Source: Gyrodactylus bullatarudis (lineage: Eukaryota; Platyhelminthes; Monogenea; Gyrodactylidea; Gyrodactylidae). Taken from it: DNA of 64,000 nucleotides. Under the pieces are notes generated by a model. The model was not told where the DNA came from and did no database searches. It was given only the letters and a program-made list of their open reading frames with translations. The position numbers were made by a program, and so were the translations under genes. Of the stretch, positions 12,292 through 24,300 are shown one piece after another. Location: the NCBI GenBank assembly GCA_012064415.1, contig SSNU01000313.1, positions 411,687 to 475,686 on the forward strand, in the 5' to 3' direction. The first letter of the stretch is position 1. The number at the start of each line of letters is the position of its first letter.

Positions 12292-15200
12292 ATGTTTTTG
12301 TTATCATCAAAAATTGAATTTGATAAGAAATGGGACGATAAATTCAAGGTATGTCAAATGTTATCTGTAAACTAGGAACCTTATCCGAATAGCCAAATCA
12401 AGAACCTCCATGTTTGAAGGATTTTGATGTGAAACAAACCCTGGGAACTGGTTCATTTGGGCGTGTTTGCTTTGTTTATCACAAGAAAGATAAATATTAC
12501 GGAGCTATGAAGATTTTGAACAAGGAAAAGGTGAGAATTATCCTACAATTTTCCTGCACAAAATGGTTATACTCAAGACTAGACCTTTATTTATTTAGAG
12601 AGTAGAATTTGGAATGTTCTTCTGATTTTGACAACACTCTCTAGTTTTTCATTAGTTTGCTAAAAGTAATCCTTATTATTGTGTGAAATCCAGGTTCATA
12701 TTCATATCGAGCAGCTTTAGTTAAGTCTATTCGGAATCTTTAGGTTTGATATGAAGAAAGATTTGATGCACTTTCTAGACGTTAAATTCAATAAATTGGA
12801 AAATTCTCCTGTCTCAGTTCTGCCTGCTTTTCGATATTTGATAGACAGATTGCATCGAAGATTTCAATAATTTGAAAATAACTAAATGCAGTTGATTAAT
12901 AATTATTATTAATATCGAATGTCTTAAATGCAAAAATAGGAACTAAATTTGATATCTGAAAATGCCCTATTATATTTTCAGAAATTTTTTTTCAGCACAT
13001 TGATCCTATGTTGATTTATATTCAGGTAAATTTATACTTGCAGTATCATTTTTTTATTTTCCTCATCAGTATCAATAATTCCAGAAACAGTAAAATAGAC
13101 CAATCCCAGTCCTTTCAGTATCAATGATTATGAAAATTTACTGAAATAGTATCATTTCACGTTATTTTTTCAAAATATTTTCACCATACTACTGATAATT
13201 TTCCAATCTAAACTTGGCTATATCTTGCAATTTTATAATTAGTTATATTAACTCCAGCGTAACCAACTCAATAAAATTTGAAGCCATTTTTTATTTGATA
13301 GATTAAAAAAAATTATATTTCATTGTTCCACTACGAAAGTTTTTGTGCTGCTTGAATTTCTCATTATCCATAAAGCTTTATACAAAATATTCTGATGTTA
13401 AAATTGCAAAATATTGCCAAGTTAAGATTGGATAAATATAAGTAGTATGGTGAAAATATTTTGAAAAAAATAACGTGAGATGATACTGTTTCAGTAAATT
13501 TTCATAATCATTGATACTGAAATTGAAAGGAAATATTGGTCTAGTTTACTGTTTCTGGAATTATTGATACTGATGAGGAAAATAAAATAATGATACTGTA
13601 AGTGTAAACGAAAAAATGATACTGCAAGTGTAAATTCCTTATATTTATTAAGATTTTTCAGAAAAACAATTTTCTATCATGTAAAAAGAAGAGATTTCTT
13701 AAAGTTAATCCAATGAACCTCGATCAAATAATTGAATCATTTTGAATAATCTGTTCACATTTAATTTTTTCGAAAGAAAGTTCTCATGATTTTTTTTGAT
13801 TGAATTTTGTAAATAAAAAACGTTTTTTTTTCGAAAATAGATTTACAAATTAAAACAAATTGAACATACCTTGTTGGAAAAGAAAGTACTTGCATCAATA
13901 AATCATCCATTTCTTGTAAAATTATTGACCAGTTTTAAAGTAAGTTTGATTTCAAAACTCTCCAAGTTTTATCTTCATTGGGTTAAGCTTATGAATTGAT
14001 AGGTAAAAGGTACCCATTCTTAAGCTTAAAGCGTTCTTTAAACCTGGTATTTATTATTATTTTTGTTTTAGGATAATGCAAACCTTTATCTGGTCCTAGA
14101 ATTTATTAACGGTGGTGAAATGTTCACACATTTGAGAAACATCAAAAATTTTAAGTGAGCTGTTCAAATATTTTCATTAAATACTATACAATTTGGAAGT
14201 AGAAAGATCTTTATTTTCAGCTTGTGTCTGAAATCTAATTCTTCTCCTGATGACTTTCACAGTGCACTGTAGCTCTAAAATTTTGTTCTCTTTTTTTTAA
14301 ATAGTGAGGAGACAACTCGTTTTTTCGCTTCCAATGTTATCCTTGCATTCCAATATTTACACTTCAACCAAATTGTATACCGTGACTTGAAGCCGGAAAA
14401 TCTTCTGATCGATTCAACAGGCTATGTAAAAGTGAGCACTTGCGAGAATTTTGATTGAATTTCAGAATTATTCCCTTCTAATTTATAGATCACAGATTTT
14501 GGATTTGCCAAAAGGGTTTCTGGCTTGACATGGACGTTATGCGGAACACCAGAATATTTAGCTCCAGAGATTATTTTCAGTCGAGTATGTGAATCGAAAA
14601 TCGAATATTTCTCATACACTGAAGAGTTTTAATTACAATCGTATTATTCAGGTTTTTGTCTTGAATCTTTGAGCACGTTTTTAATGATGGACTATAATAG
14701 TCATGAGATTATTCATAGTATAGAGAAAAACATTTGATAATTTAGAATAGTTTACAGCAAAATTTTCTTGCAATGTTAGATTAAACTTATAAAAAAATGT
14801 AATGTTCAGACCAATTTCGAAGGATTCTGTTAATTTTTCCATCGCACAGCCTCTGATCGACATGCTCCAAAGAAGTAACAATTTTGAGTTGAGAAGGTTT
14901 CGCTAAAAAATTTCTGATTTTTTCTTGCTCTATCAAAAATTGTCCATGACTCAAGTTAGATTGATATTATAATAAAAAAAGATATAGGATTAGACTGTAA
15001 AGAAAGAAAATTGAGCAGATATGTGACAAAATAATAACTCTGAAAACTATTCAGATGATCAAAAATATTTTTTCAATTAACGATTACTTTATAATTATAA
15101 GAAGCAGAAACCTTAGGGAATGTATTTAAATTGAATTGGTTTGAATGTTTTCAAAATTTTATTTTAATTAGAAATCGTATTAAATTTTTTTTACCAGATT

Positions 15201-18200
15201 CAAAATCTCCAAAGAAATGTTCAAGGAATTAATACAGCTAATGTTTCTTTTCAAAAATGAACCAAAAAAGTTTTTTGAAAGGCTCAACTTCTAATCCAAG
15301 ATTGAAAGTGAACTTTCTCCTTTTATAAAACCTTCGATGTAAAAAAACTTGCACGAAGCTAGGTTCTTGAAAGTTTTCTCGACCCCTTAAAAATATTTAT
15401 TTATTTCATCATCGAAATAGCGAATTAAGTAGAGTTGTCAAAAATAATAATGTTCTTTTAGTCTTTCAAAAATTTTCTGCTGTGACCAATAAGTTAGGAG
15501 TTTCTCTTGGAAGACAATGTTAGGGCTGAAAGCTGAGAAAGAAGTGTATTATAAATTCATAATTATGTAATATTTCTTGTAGGTTTTAAAAACTATTTTT
15601 GGGGCCATTTTTGGAATTAACCCAAATTATAATTATGAAACTGACAAAAATTTATAGTAGAAAAATCCGATAAACTACAAATTCATAAACACTTGAGATT
15701 CAATAAAATTGAAAGATAAAATTCTTATTTTTTTAATAAATATGAATACAAGTTTAGTAAATCGAAACTGTACTTACTTAACGAATGAAATTGGATCTTT
15801 TTCGATAATATCCAAAGTTAAGATTTTTAACTCGTATTCTTTTGTCAAGTCATTTAATTATGTTTAAAAAATATAAATACATTTTTTGTATATTTTAAGG
15901 GTTACAATCATGCTGTTGATTGGTGGTCGTTAGGAGTATTAATTTTTGAAATGAGAGCTGGATACCCACCCTTTTTTGATGATCAACCACTCAAGATTTA
16001 TGAGAAGATTGTAGCTGGAAAGGTGAGTACTAACTCATGCATTTAAAAGAGGGATTTTAGAAATTTAATCAGAACAATCAAAATTAATAAGCTATTCTCG
16101 ATTAATTTGACAATTTATAATTTTGACAAAAGGTTTTTTTCATCATGGTCTTGAAATTTTCTGAAGATTATTTGGAAACCGATTATTTTCACTGATTTAA
16201 GAAAAATAAATTTAATTTTTTTAATAGCTAGAGACAAAGAAAACAAAAATAATTTATGAATCTTGGTCATTATATGTATTAAAAGTTTGATTTCAACTAT
16301 TTAAATTTTATAATTTTGAACCAAATAGTTCTTCAGGGATTTATTATAACGTTGTTCGCTTGCTACCTGATTATGTTGTCTTCTGGCTTGTATTGGTCTC
16401 TCTGTAGAAAAAGAAAAGGAAGAGAAAGGTGTAGTATTTCATGAAAAAAAATAAAAATTATAGTGATTATCAGGGTCTCAAAATTGCATATAATTGCTTT
16501 TCTTCTAACAGTTTCTCAAAATGACAATCGATTTGGGTTCAAAGTTGTAAACGCATATTTGCATAATTTTGAAATTATAATATATTTTTTCATATATTTT
16601 CATATGAAAAATTACGATAAAATCTATAAATTTTTCAACATCAAAGTATAAGCGGATTTATCCTAGTGAATTAATTTCGTGGCACAATTTGATTAAAATT
16701 CAGAATTTTCTAAATTAAGCGTAACACTTATCGTAAATAATTATAAATGCATAAATTTTGTTTCATAACCGCATATTTTTGAGGCCCTAGTTATAATAAT
16801 CAGAATTATTAGTTTAATGACTCTGATAATGTAATATAATTCATTTAAATTTTATTTGTCAAAGAAATTCTATTTCTATCAATTGATGAATTGCTGATTT
16901 CTAGATAATCTTTCATATCTATTTCTAGCTTAGGTTTACAGCTGATTTTAAGCCAGCATTGAGAGATCTTCTTCAACGCTTAATAACTGCTGATTTAACA
17001 GTCAGATATGGAAGGATAAAGAATGAAATTAGACACCATATCTGGTTTGAAGGTTTTGACTGGACTGCGGTGGCTGAAAAACAAGTAAGTTTTCTAAATA
17101 ATTTTCAAGAATAACAATATGCACAAGGGATTCAAAGATAAGCATATTTATTATGGCTTAAAAGAGATTCCTGATTTCCGCGAATATACTGTATCATTTT
17201 GCTGATGTCTTGCATTTTTAAAGTAGCAAACGAAAATAGATTCTGGGTGAATATGAGCTGTTTATTTTCGTCGGTTCTCATCAGACCCTACACCGACATG
17301 AATATTTATTATTCAATGAAATGCGAAAATTTCTTTTGGGCCAATCAGAGCATTTATTTGTAACTGGATGGAGGGTGGAGGGGTTAGTCGGGTAGACTTC
17401 ACTGTTGACAGTGTTGGTGTTACACCTTTTTATCTCATTTGGAAAAATGTTTCTATTCCTCTGGACGCCTTGGAGATAGTTTTTCGAATCTTCCCTTTTG
17501 ATTTTTGTTGCTTTCGTGAATTCGAAGCATATCTTCTCCGGGCGAGGTTTGATGTTCCTGGACATTAGTCAACAAAATGAAAATATATAGTTGTATTTCG
17601 TAATTTTGGATCTTTGGTGATAAATTATCACTGATAATTCAGATTGTTTAATGACGAATTTCTAGAAGCCTCCTAAAGGGACTAAATAAATAATTCCAAG
17701 TAAATTAAGTTTTTTGTTGGTTGATGAGATTTTGTAGATTATTTCAAAGTTTAGTTAGGAAACTGGGGTTTAACATGTTCTTGAATGTTTTCTCACAGCT
17801 GTATTGGCTCTTATAGAGGCTTTGATCTATTTTTTCTTCTAGTTGTCTGGTAAAATTGAAATATTATTAAATCCATTAAAACTGTTTTAAGGACAATAAT
17901 TTTCTGGAAATCTTCTTCTGCAAAATGTATTCAAGAAACATATTTTGGAATCCAAGTATATTTCTTTCATTTCAACAAAAATTTTATTGCGAAAAATTGG
18001 ATTTTTCTATAGAATACGCTTGATTGGATATGTGTCTAGGATGGAAAATTCTGACATGATGTTTATTTTTTTTTGACAATGAAATCAGTTGATTGTAAAA
18101 TTTCTCACATGGCAACTTGTTTAAATACATTTTATTTATTCTGAGGATCCAGATAAAAGTCAAAGGATAAAGTAAACGGGTTCTATAGAAAAATACCTTT

Positions 18201-19735
18201 TTTTCAATTTCAAGTTGATCTACAATCTAGATATTCCCAAAATTTCATGAAGGCGGAAAATTTTAATTTCTCTTTATATTTTCTATCAAATAAGAAAAAT
18301 AGGATTTTAATTGAAAACGAACGCTTTAGATGAAATTGCATACGAATTTTATAATTTTTTGCATTCGTAATTTAGATTGATACTCATTACAAGTAGCTTC
18401 AATAGTGTAAGATATTTCGAGTTTTGTTCACATTTTTGGAAAAGTTGTTTTCTAGATGGGGACATAATGGAGCTGAAATTTCATTCTTGGATCATGATTG
18501 TTTGATCATACTTTCATTTCATCAATGATTGAATAAAATCATACAAAACAAGACCTGAAGCCTTTGGTGGGAAAAAATGTTGACGAAATGAAAATTTTTC
18601 TGCTCTATTAGAATTGATCGTGTCTGAATCAAACATTGGGTTAAGACATTATGTTCTATTCGCAATTAGAATCCTCTCAAGAAACTGGATTAGACCCAAG
18701 TTAAAAATTGAAAATATCTAATTCTAATAATTATATAAAGGTACATTCCTAAAAATCAATGCAGGAAAGAATAAAAAGTTGTCTACTTATATCTTTTGGG
18801 CATTCTTATACAGTTATAGAGCCTTGCGCTAATTTAGTGTTCATTAGACAGAAAGAGAAATATATCGTATAGCTATTTTTATCAATAATTTTTCCTCTGA
18901 TCAATCGATCGGAAGAGAAATCTATCCACTCAACTCAGTTATAATTAAGTCATTGAGAATAAAAGTAACTTCTTCCCCTGGGTTAAGAGGTAGAAATGAA
19001 TCTGGATTATTATCAAGTTTCCCTCTAACACAAAAAAAATTAATAGAGTAACTCGATTTTTCTTTTCATTTTTTTCAAAAAAAATACTTTAAAAATTAAT
19101 TTCATTCATTAGATGAAAAGTCCTTATATACCCATGTGTAAAGGTGAATCAGATACACGGCTATTTGAGAAATACATCGAAGATCCAATACTCGAATCGG
19201 CAACAGACAAATATCAAAACATGTTCATCAATTTTTAGAAAGACTTTCTCCTCTTTTCTTCATCTATTAATATTGTGATCATTGATAAATGATTTTATTG
19301 ATTATTTCCCACAATAGTTTATTGTTTAATTATATTAATGAAGAAGAAGAAGCAAAAAAACATGTCTCGCTAATTATCCTTTTAACAAAGAGAGATTTTG
19401 TTTTTTATTGTGCATTGTATATTGCAAAAAAACTCCTTTTTTCACATTGAAAATAAAAACAAAAAAAAACAGTTTAGTTGATTAACCTAAATCATGATGA
19501 ATAGTATTTCATTGAAATAGTTTTTATTAATGAATAAATAAATAAAATACAATTAAATAATCTTTTTTTTCTCTCTAAATTTGACAAGGTAATTTCGCCA
19601 TATCGTCCGAAAACAAAATCAGCTGGTGATACGTCACAATTTGAGCCATGTTCTGAAGATGAAGATGAGGCTGAAGATTTTGATGTGACCCAATTAAATG
19701 AAGCTGAACTAGAAAAGTTTACTGAGTTTATATAA
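12292..19735 (+). CDS. cAMP-dependent protein kinase catalytic subunit (PKA-C type)
   Basis: This is a Ser/Thr kinase of the AGC family, expected to phosphorylate RRxS/T sites in the cytoplasm and nucleus when regulatory subunits release it. Exons: 12292-12348, 12393-12530, 13841-13939, 14072-14154, 14305-14431, 14489-14584, 15900-16022, 16929-17084, then either 19113-19238 or 19589-19735. Phases agree throughout, giving 334 or 341 aa (human PKA-C about 350). Visible motifs are the glycine loop GTGSFGRV (residues 37-44), Lys59, helix-C Glu78, YRDLKPEN with catalytic Asp153, DFG at 171-173, and the activation-loop [14 protein letters not shown] with the phospho-acceptor Thr184. Start 12292 follows a good acceptor (TTTTAG, 12281-12286), so an untranslated 5' exon is likely upstream. 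The N-terminus lacks the MG myristoylation start of vertebrate PKA-C. It could be a diverged second PKA paralogue or a PRKX-like kinase, but the activation-loop block favours PKA-C. Confidence 0.93.
13029..13635. repeat. Foldback element inside kinase intron 2
   Basis: The left arm (about 13029-13215) begins with the block containing ACTTGCAGTATCAT. It returns inverted at about 13420-13635, ending ATGATACTGCAAGTGTAAAT. The arms differ by small indels, and the centre (13216-13419) is single-copy within the element. A fragment of the end sequence recurs near 10240-10262. It has no coding capacity. Confidence 0.75.
14585..15899. other. Kinase intron 6
   Basis: A 1.3-kb AT-rich intron between the APE-motif exon and the GYNHAVDWW exon. 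I see no conserved element, repeat or alternative exon in it. An antisense open frame at 14681-14881 has no recognisable family. Confidence 0.6.
17085..19112. other. Kinase intron before the alternative last exons
   Basis: A 2-kb intron. Most of it is AT-rich and featureless. A segment at about 17261-17575 is visibly richer in G and C and is open on both strands (antisense 17281-17565, sense 17368-17568). I do not recognise either translation. It may be an inserted fragment of foreign or transposon origin. Confidence 0.5.
19113..19238 (+). other. Alternative last exon A of the kinase
   Basis: This exon follows an acceptor ending TTCATTCATTAG and joins in phase 0 to the shared exon ending at 17084. 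It encodes 41 residues starting [15 protein letters not shown] and ending MFINF, then TAG. This corresponds to the PKA C-tail, which normally reads APFIPKFKGPGDT near the start and ends FTEF. AATAAA sites downstream (for example 19452-19457) could polyadenylate this form separately. Confidence 0.85.
19589..19735 (+). other. Alternative last exon B of the kinase
   Basis: This exon follows an acceptor ending TTGACAAG and joins in phase 0 to the same shared exon ending at 17084. It encodes 48 residues starting [15 protein letters not shown], with an acidic run in the middle, and ends EKFTEFI before TAA. It keeps the PKA-like FTEF hydrophobic motif more faithfully than exon A, with one extra Ile. 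Both exons begin with the same SPY.P....GDT pattern, so they are diverged duplicates used in place of each other. Confidence 0.88.
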
Positions 19736-19769
19736 AGAGAATCGTAAAACTACCATAATTATGAACAAT

Positions 19770-19797
19770 TTTATTATAAATTTTTTAGTACAATAAA
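19770..19797. promoter_or_regulatory. Facing poly(A) signals
   Basis: AATAAA on the + strand at 19792-19797 lies 57 bases after the kinase exon B stop. AATAAA on the - strand at 19770-19775 lies downstream of the knottin-like gene. The two convergent transcripts probably overlap at their 3' ends. Confidence 0.55.
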
Positions 19798-19829
19798 TTT
19801 TACAAATAAAAAAATGATTTGTCGTAAAT

Positions 19830-19967
19830 TCACATGATTTGACTGTTTGGGGGATTGAATGGAACACATTTACTGAATAAGCATCGTCCATAGCAGCAAT
19901 TATACTTGTTTATGCAATAATCATTTAGTTTGGCACAACTTCTAAGACCCATCAGGTTCTTCAGGCA
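19830..19967 (-). other. Second ICK motif in a shifted reading frame
   Basis: This stretch partly overlaps the 3' end of the cystine-knot gene but lies in another frame. It runs to TGA at 19830-19832. Its cysteine spacing is C-x6-C-x5-CC-x3-C-x4-C, starting at the Cys codon 19935-19937, exactly the spacing of the upstream motif. Acceptor-like AG sites at 19968-19969 (exon from 19967) or at 19959-19960 (exon from 19958) would join it in phase 0 to the same signal-peptide exon. Otherwise one base of drift in the GGG near 19947-19949 separates two halves of an original tandem protein. The break is described as found. Confidence 0.6.
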
Positions 19968-20326
19968 CTTCAGCATCAAAAATTAATTCAAGATTATAAG
20001 GATCAACACTAGGATCATATTTGCAAGTTTTTCTCTGGCAAAAACCAGAACAACACCATGAATTGTGCATGCAGTATGTGCTTGATCTTTTGCAATTAAA
20101 TTTGATACACTATTCAGAATTTAAAATATAAAAATGGACTGTTTAATTAATATTTATTTTTGTTATTCGAATAACTACTTGAAAGTAAATACACCATTTA
20201 ATAATGTAATTTAGCGTTGAAATCAAGCAGATATTTGGAATAGTTAGATTCACTCACTGCATTTAACTGTAGCAATTCCATCGATAATAATATAACCAAA
20301 AGAATTTTTTCATGCGAAAAAATCAT
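19942..20326 (-). CDS. Small secreted inhibitor-cystine-knot (knottin-like) peptide
   Basis: Two exons, 20258-20326 and 19942-20109, separated by a 148-nt GTGAGT..ATAG intron in phase 0. Exon 1 is a 23-residue signal peptide: Met, a short polar stretch, a Leu/Ile/Val core, then an Ala at its last codon. Exon 2 gives a 55-residue mature part whose cysteines are C-x4-C-x6-C-x5-CC-x3-C-x4-C. The last six form the classic ICK pattern, followed by an acidic tail and TAG at 19942-19944. Known ICK peptides include channel-active peptides, protease inhibitors and antimicrobials, and nothing here says which this is. An odd extra seventh cysteine opens the mature part. The gene was found from its pattern alone, since its exons are too short to stand out as open frames. 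It lies tail to tail with the kinase gene and between it and EMC8/9. Confidence 0.75.
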
Positions 20327-20454
20327 GGTTCTGTTTTAGCTCAGAGAAATATTAGCATTTATAGAGAAATGTAACTAATTGAAAAATTGTATATTATTAA
20401 AAGAATTGTTCATAATGAAGTTAAGGTTCAACTTGAACCGTTCAAGAGAAACTG

Positions 20455-21114
20455 TTAGGTCTTGATCATTTTTGAAAAGATTGTGGAAAGATGATTATTT
20501 TGCCAATCAGAGCAACCATTGTCGAGAAAATTATCAAAGTCATAAATGTATTCTTGAATCTTTTCTTCTTGGAGCCTGGCAAAGGTTTCATTGATTTCAG
20601 ATGGAATGTTAATCCTAGAAATTATTCAAAAGTATTATAATTACTCATTTTCGGAGGAAATCTTTTTGAGACTAGCTGTATAGGCAGTAAAACTGTTTTT
20701 TGAAAACGGTAACATTTCCTTGTTGTTTAGCTAAAATAAGGAGAACATTAAGGGAAAGTAAAAGCCTACAGAGATTATGATGGCGCTTTGGTTATTTTCA
20801 TCAATCTTTTCGGCTATCTTAACAACCGAGATAGGAACTTGATGAGAATTCATTTGTTCACTTCCATAGTAAACACCGATGATTTTCTTATCAGTACCAG
20901 TTATCGAAGCATCAACTTTATTCAGAGCCAGTTCCAACATTGGACAAAGATTTTTATAATCATGAAATAGTGGAACACAATCAACAATATTCACATTCGT
21001 AGTATCAGTAGAAATTCCAATTAAAAGTCCTAAAACATTTGTGTATTGATATTTGGAAGAATGCAACAATAACTTGAGGATAGCATTATGACTTAATTCG
21101 ATTGACTCAGACAT
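20455..21114 (-). CDS. EMC8: ER membrane protein complex subunit 8/9
   Basis: This is a cytosolic subunit of the EMC, which inserts transmembrane segments at the ER. It has the MPN-like fold without protease activity. Exons 20770-21114, 20645-20730 and 20455-20614 give 196 aa (human EMC8 about 210). Family blocks are VDCVPLFH followed by PMLELALNKVDA, then IIGVYYGSEQMN and, in the last exon, YDFDNFLD followed by a Trp. The start ATG at 21112-21114 is preferred over the in-frame GTG upstream because its sequence begins MSES. The two introns are 39 and 30 nt, and both are needed because unspliced reading hits stops at once. The gene lies 262 bp downstream of XPB on the same strand. EMC8 and EMC9 are vertebrate duplicates, so one gene here is expected. 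Confidence 0.88.
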
Positions 21115-21315
21115 TAGAATCACCTAATTAACATAACAAAAACATCATTCATGTCCTGTATTTGTTTAAACAGATTATGTTAGTTTTCGTTGTATTTTAA
21201 ATTTATTATTCACAATAAATTTAACAGATCATCTGTTACAGATGATTTGTATTGATAATAATTCAAGATTTTTCAATCAATTTCAACTTATACATATATA
21301 TATTCTTTCTCAACT

Positions 21316-21321
21316 TTTATT
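21316..21321 (-). promoter_or_regulatory. Poly(A) signal of XPB
   Basis: AATAAA on the - strand, 56 bases past the XPB stop and before the EMC8/9 start. Confidence 0.5.
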
Positions 21322-21376
21322 TAATCACTATTTTCGTAGTAAAATAACATTAATTATTTATAGTAAAAAATATAAT

Positions 21377-24300
21377 TTATTTTCTAAAGAGTTTGAAGAG
21401 TGGATGTTTATGATCTCTTGACTTTTTGATTTGACTCTCCATGTATACAGCTTGATCTGCTCCTGAAATAGAGTTCATACTCGTTACAGATTTATGGAAT
21501 GTGGTCTTGGCTTTCTTATCAGGTCCACCCTCATTTGGAAGTTGTTCTCCAATAGCATCATCATCAGTAGTAGCCAAAACTCTCATCAACAGTTGCTGCT
21601 GCTCTTGTTTTGTACCTAATTTCATATTTTCTTCCTTTTCCATTCCATCAAGGTGAGTAATAACTTTGTAAGCATAACCTTGATTGACAAGAAATCTTTG
21701 TCGCTTCAGAGCATATTGCATTTCCATAGTATCTTTAGATACAAGAGAATAAAAGAAAGCATTATAGATATCAGGATTCATTCCCTTCTTCTTTCTAAGG
21801 ATACGACCAAGACGTTGAGCTTCTTGTCTTCTAGATCCTCCGTGCATACTTATTTGAATTAGAACATTTGCTTCAGGCAAATCAAAACTATTATCGGCAA
21901 CTTTTGAGACAAAGATTGTTGAAACCTAATTGCAAAAAGAATTCTTTGAGAAAATACATTGTAAAGGTTTTTATTATGATTCAGTCAAGGCAAAAACTCA
22001 CGTTAGGATTGTGCTGGAAATTTTGAAGAATTTGCATTCTTTCAGCTTGTCCTGTAGGTCCATAGAGATATGGCCGACCCATAGTTTTCGCGTAATATTT
22101 AAGAGCAAAAACATTATCGGAGAATACGATAATTTTATCTTTTCGACGCTCATGAAACTTTATAAGATATTCACAGGCACGAAATTTATTAGGGTTCATA
22201 ACAGCGAGTAGAAGCTTTTTCATCGACTTCATCTGCAAAAACTCCTTATAGAATTCAGGACTCATGGGACACCAGACTTCTGCACATTGGACTTTAGCGA
22301 TGAATCCACCTTTCATAAGTTGAAGCCAGTTAGCCTCGTACAGTTTCGGGCCAACGAGAAAATTAAGATCTGTGATTTTATCATCCTCTCTGACTAGGGT
22401 TGCAGTTAGACCGAGTTTACAATGAGCCTGCACAAAGGTCAAGACACGACGAAACATTTTAGCAGGAATTGTGTGGACCTAAACGAAAAAATCTTAATAA
22501 GAAAGAGGAAATTTAAAATTCTTTCTTATGGTTATGGAATAAATGTATTTACTTGCGTCCATGTAAAACTAAAAAGTATACAGTAACTTGATAAATAAGA
22601 CAAAATCTCTTCCAGCAGACTACATAATAAAATAGTTTCAAATAGTTATCCTATTCAAATTCGCTAATAAAAAAGAATAAAATAAAATGGGCATTGAGAT
22701 ATAGTGTTACATTGTATTGAATTTCTCCAACGAAAAGTATACTAGATGATTTATACTCATGGATGATAATATAGATGTATGCAACTAAAGAATAGAGATT
22801 AAAACCCTGTTTGGAATTGGTTCAGGCCAAAAGAATGAAACAAGAAATAGAGCATTTTTTGGCTCTAAAACCAGTTATCTTCTAAACTATAAGAGATTGT
22901 ATTATGATAGAAAGGTCTCATCAAATAGGTTTTCAAAAAAAACGTTCTAAATAATTTTAAAAAATATTTGAATAACATTTTCAAAAGATACCCCCACCCG
23001 ACTTTAAGTAACTCTGGTTGGTATCGGTGAAAAGCTATCTTTATGAATCATATACATAATTTTGTAGCTTAATAAATTTCCTTTGTATTGAAGTGTGAAA
23101 AAGCATTTTAAGAATCTTTTAGTTCAAATTATCACTCAAGAAAGTGTTCCACGGGTGGAAAAATGGGACATGAAGGGTTGAATAAAAAATCTTATATTAT
23201 ATTAATCATAATAATTCTAATATAGAGAATCTGGACTACAGATGTAATGTGTCGTCAAGAGAATGTCTTTTTATTTGATCAAATCTCTTGAGATGTCCTT
23301 CAACTTGAAAAACAGTACCATCTGGCTTAAAGAGAAAGAGAACTTGATTTCTCTTGTATTTGCAGAGGGAGATAAAATAAAAATGATCATATGAAAGATG
23401 AAAAGAGTGATTACAGAGATGAAATCTTTGATTGAGAGTGGATTTGGTGTTAAATTATAATTTTTCCATAGTAATAATTACAATCGATACATTCTTCACG
23501 AAAAATTCATTCATTATATCTCTACTGGGATGCATTTCATTTATCACAAACCATTGGAGAAGGAAAACACTCTTTTTATAGTTTCTTTTAAAGTAAAAAT
23601 ATTTGTATTGCCTTATTTTGAAAAGCGTTAAGATCAGTCTTCGTTTATTTAAATATTCAGAAGATATTAAAACCAACTATTTTCAATGAAATGACCAGGC
23701 ATCTAAGACAGGAAGGGCACGAAGCTTCAATTTTATACAAAAATGCAGGGGATGACAGCACAGAAGTTTGGGTGAAGGAGAAACTATTCTTATAATCTTC
23801 AACTACCTTGGCCCATATGATTCACGTAATTTATCAAAAACGTCCGAAAATCCGCTTAAAATCATATTTGTTACAAATGTTCATTTCTTTATGGTTCATC
23901 AGTAGGGATACATAAATAATGATAAAAGTTTTAAATTCATTGAAAATAATATTTTACAAATTTTTGAAAGAAGTATAGTAAAAGTTGAAAAATATAAGAA
24001 TATAATGTGAGCTGAAAAAAGACCAAAACTCTTCAATAAATAGCAACAGTGAAGAGAAAAGTGAAAAAGCTCACATAGGCCAGGGTAATTGAAGGTTATA
24101 AGAGTATTTTTTCTGAACACACAGGTTTGGTTTAAAGTGATTGATGAAGAATTTCTCCTTCACCCACAAATCTGTGCTATCATCCCCCGCATTTTTATAC
24201 AAAATTGAGAAATTAGAAATCGAAGCCTCATGATTTTCCTGTTTGATTGATTTCTAGTTTATTTATCTTGGAGCAAATTTAGTTGTAAAATTATTAATTA

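Noticed and set aside
12159..12347. Antisense 62-codon frame over the first kinase exon
   Set aside because: It overlaps the kinase exon supported by the FDKKW block and its splice sites, and has no family resemblance.
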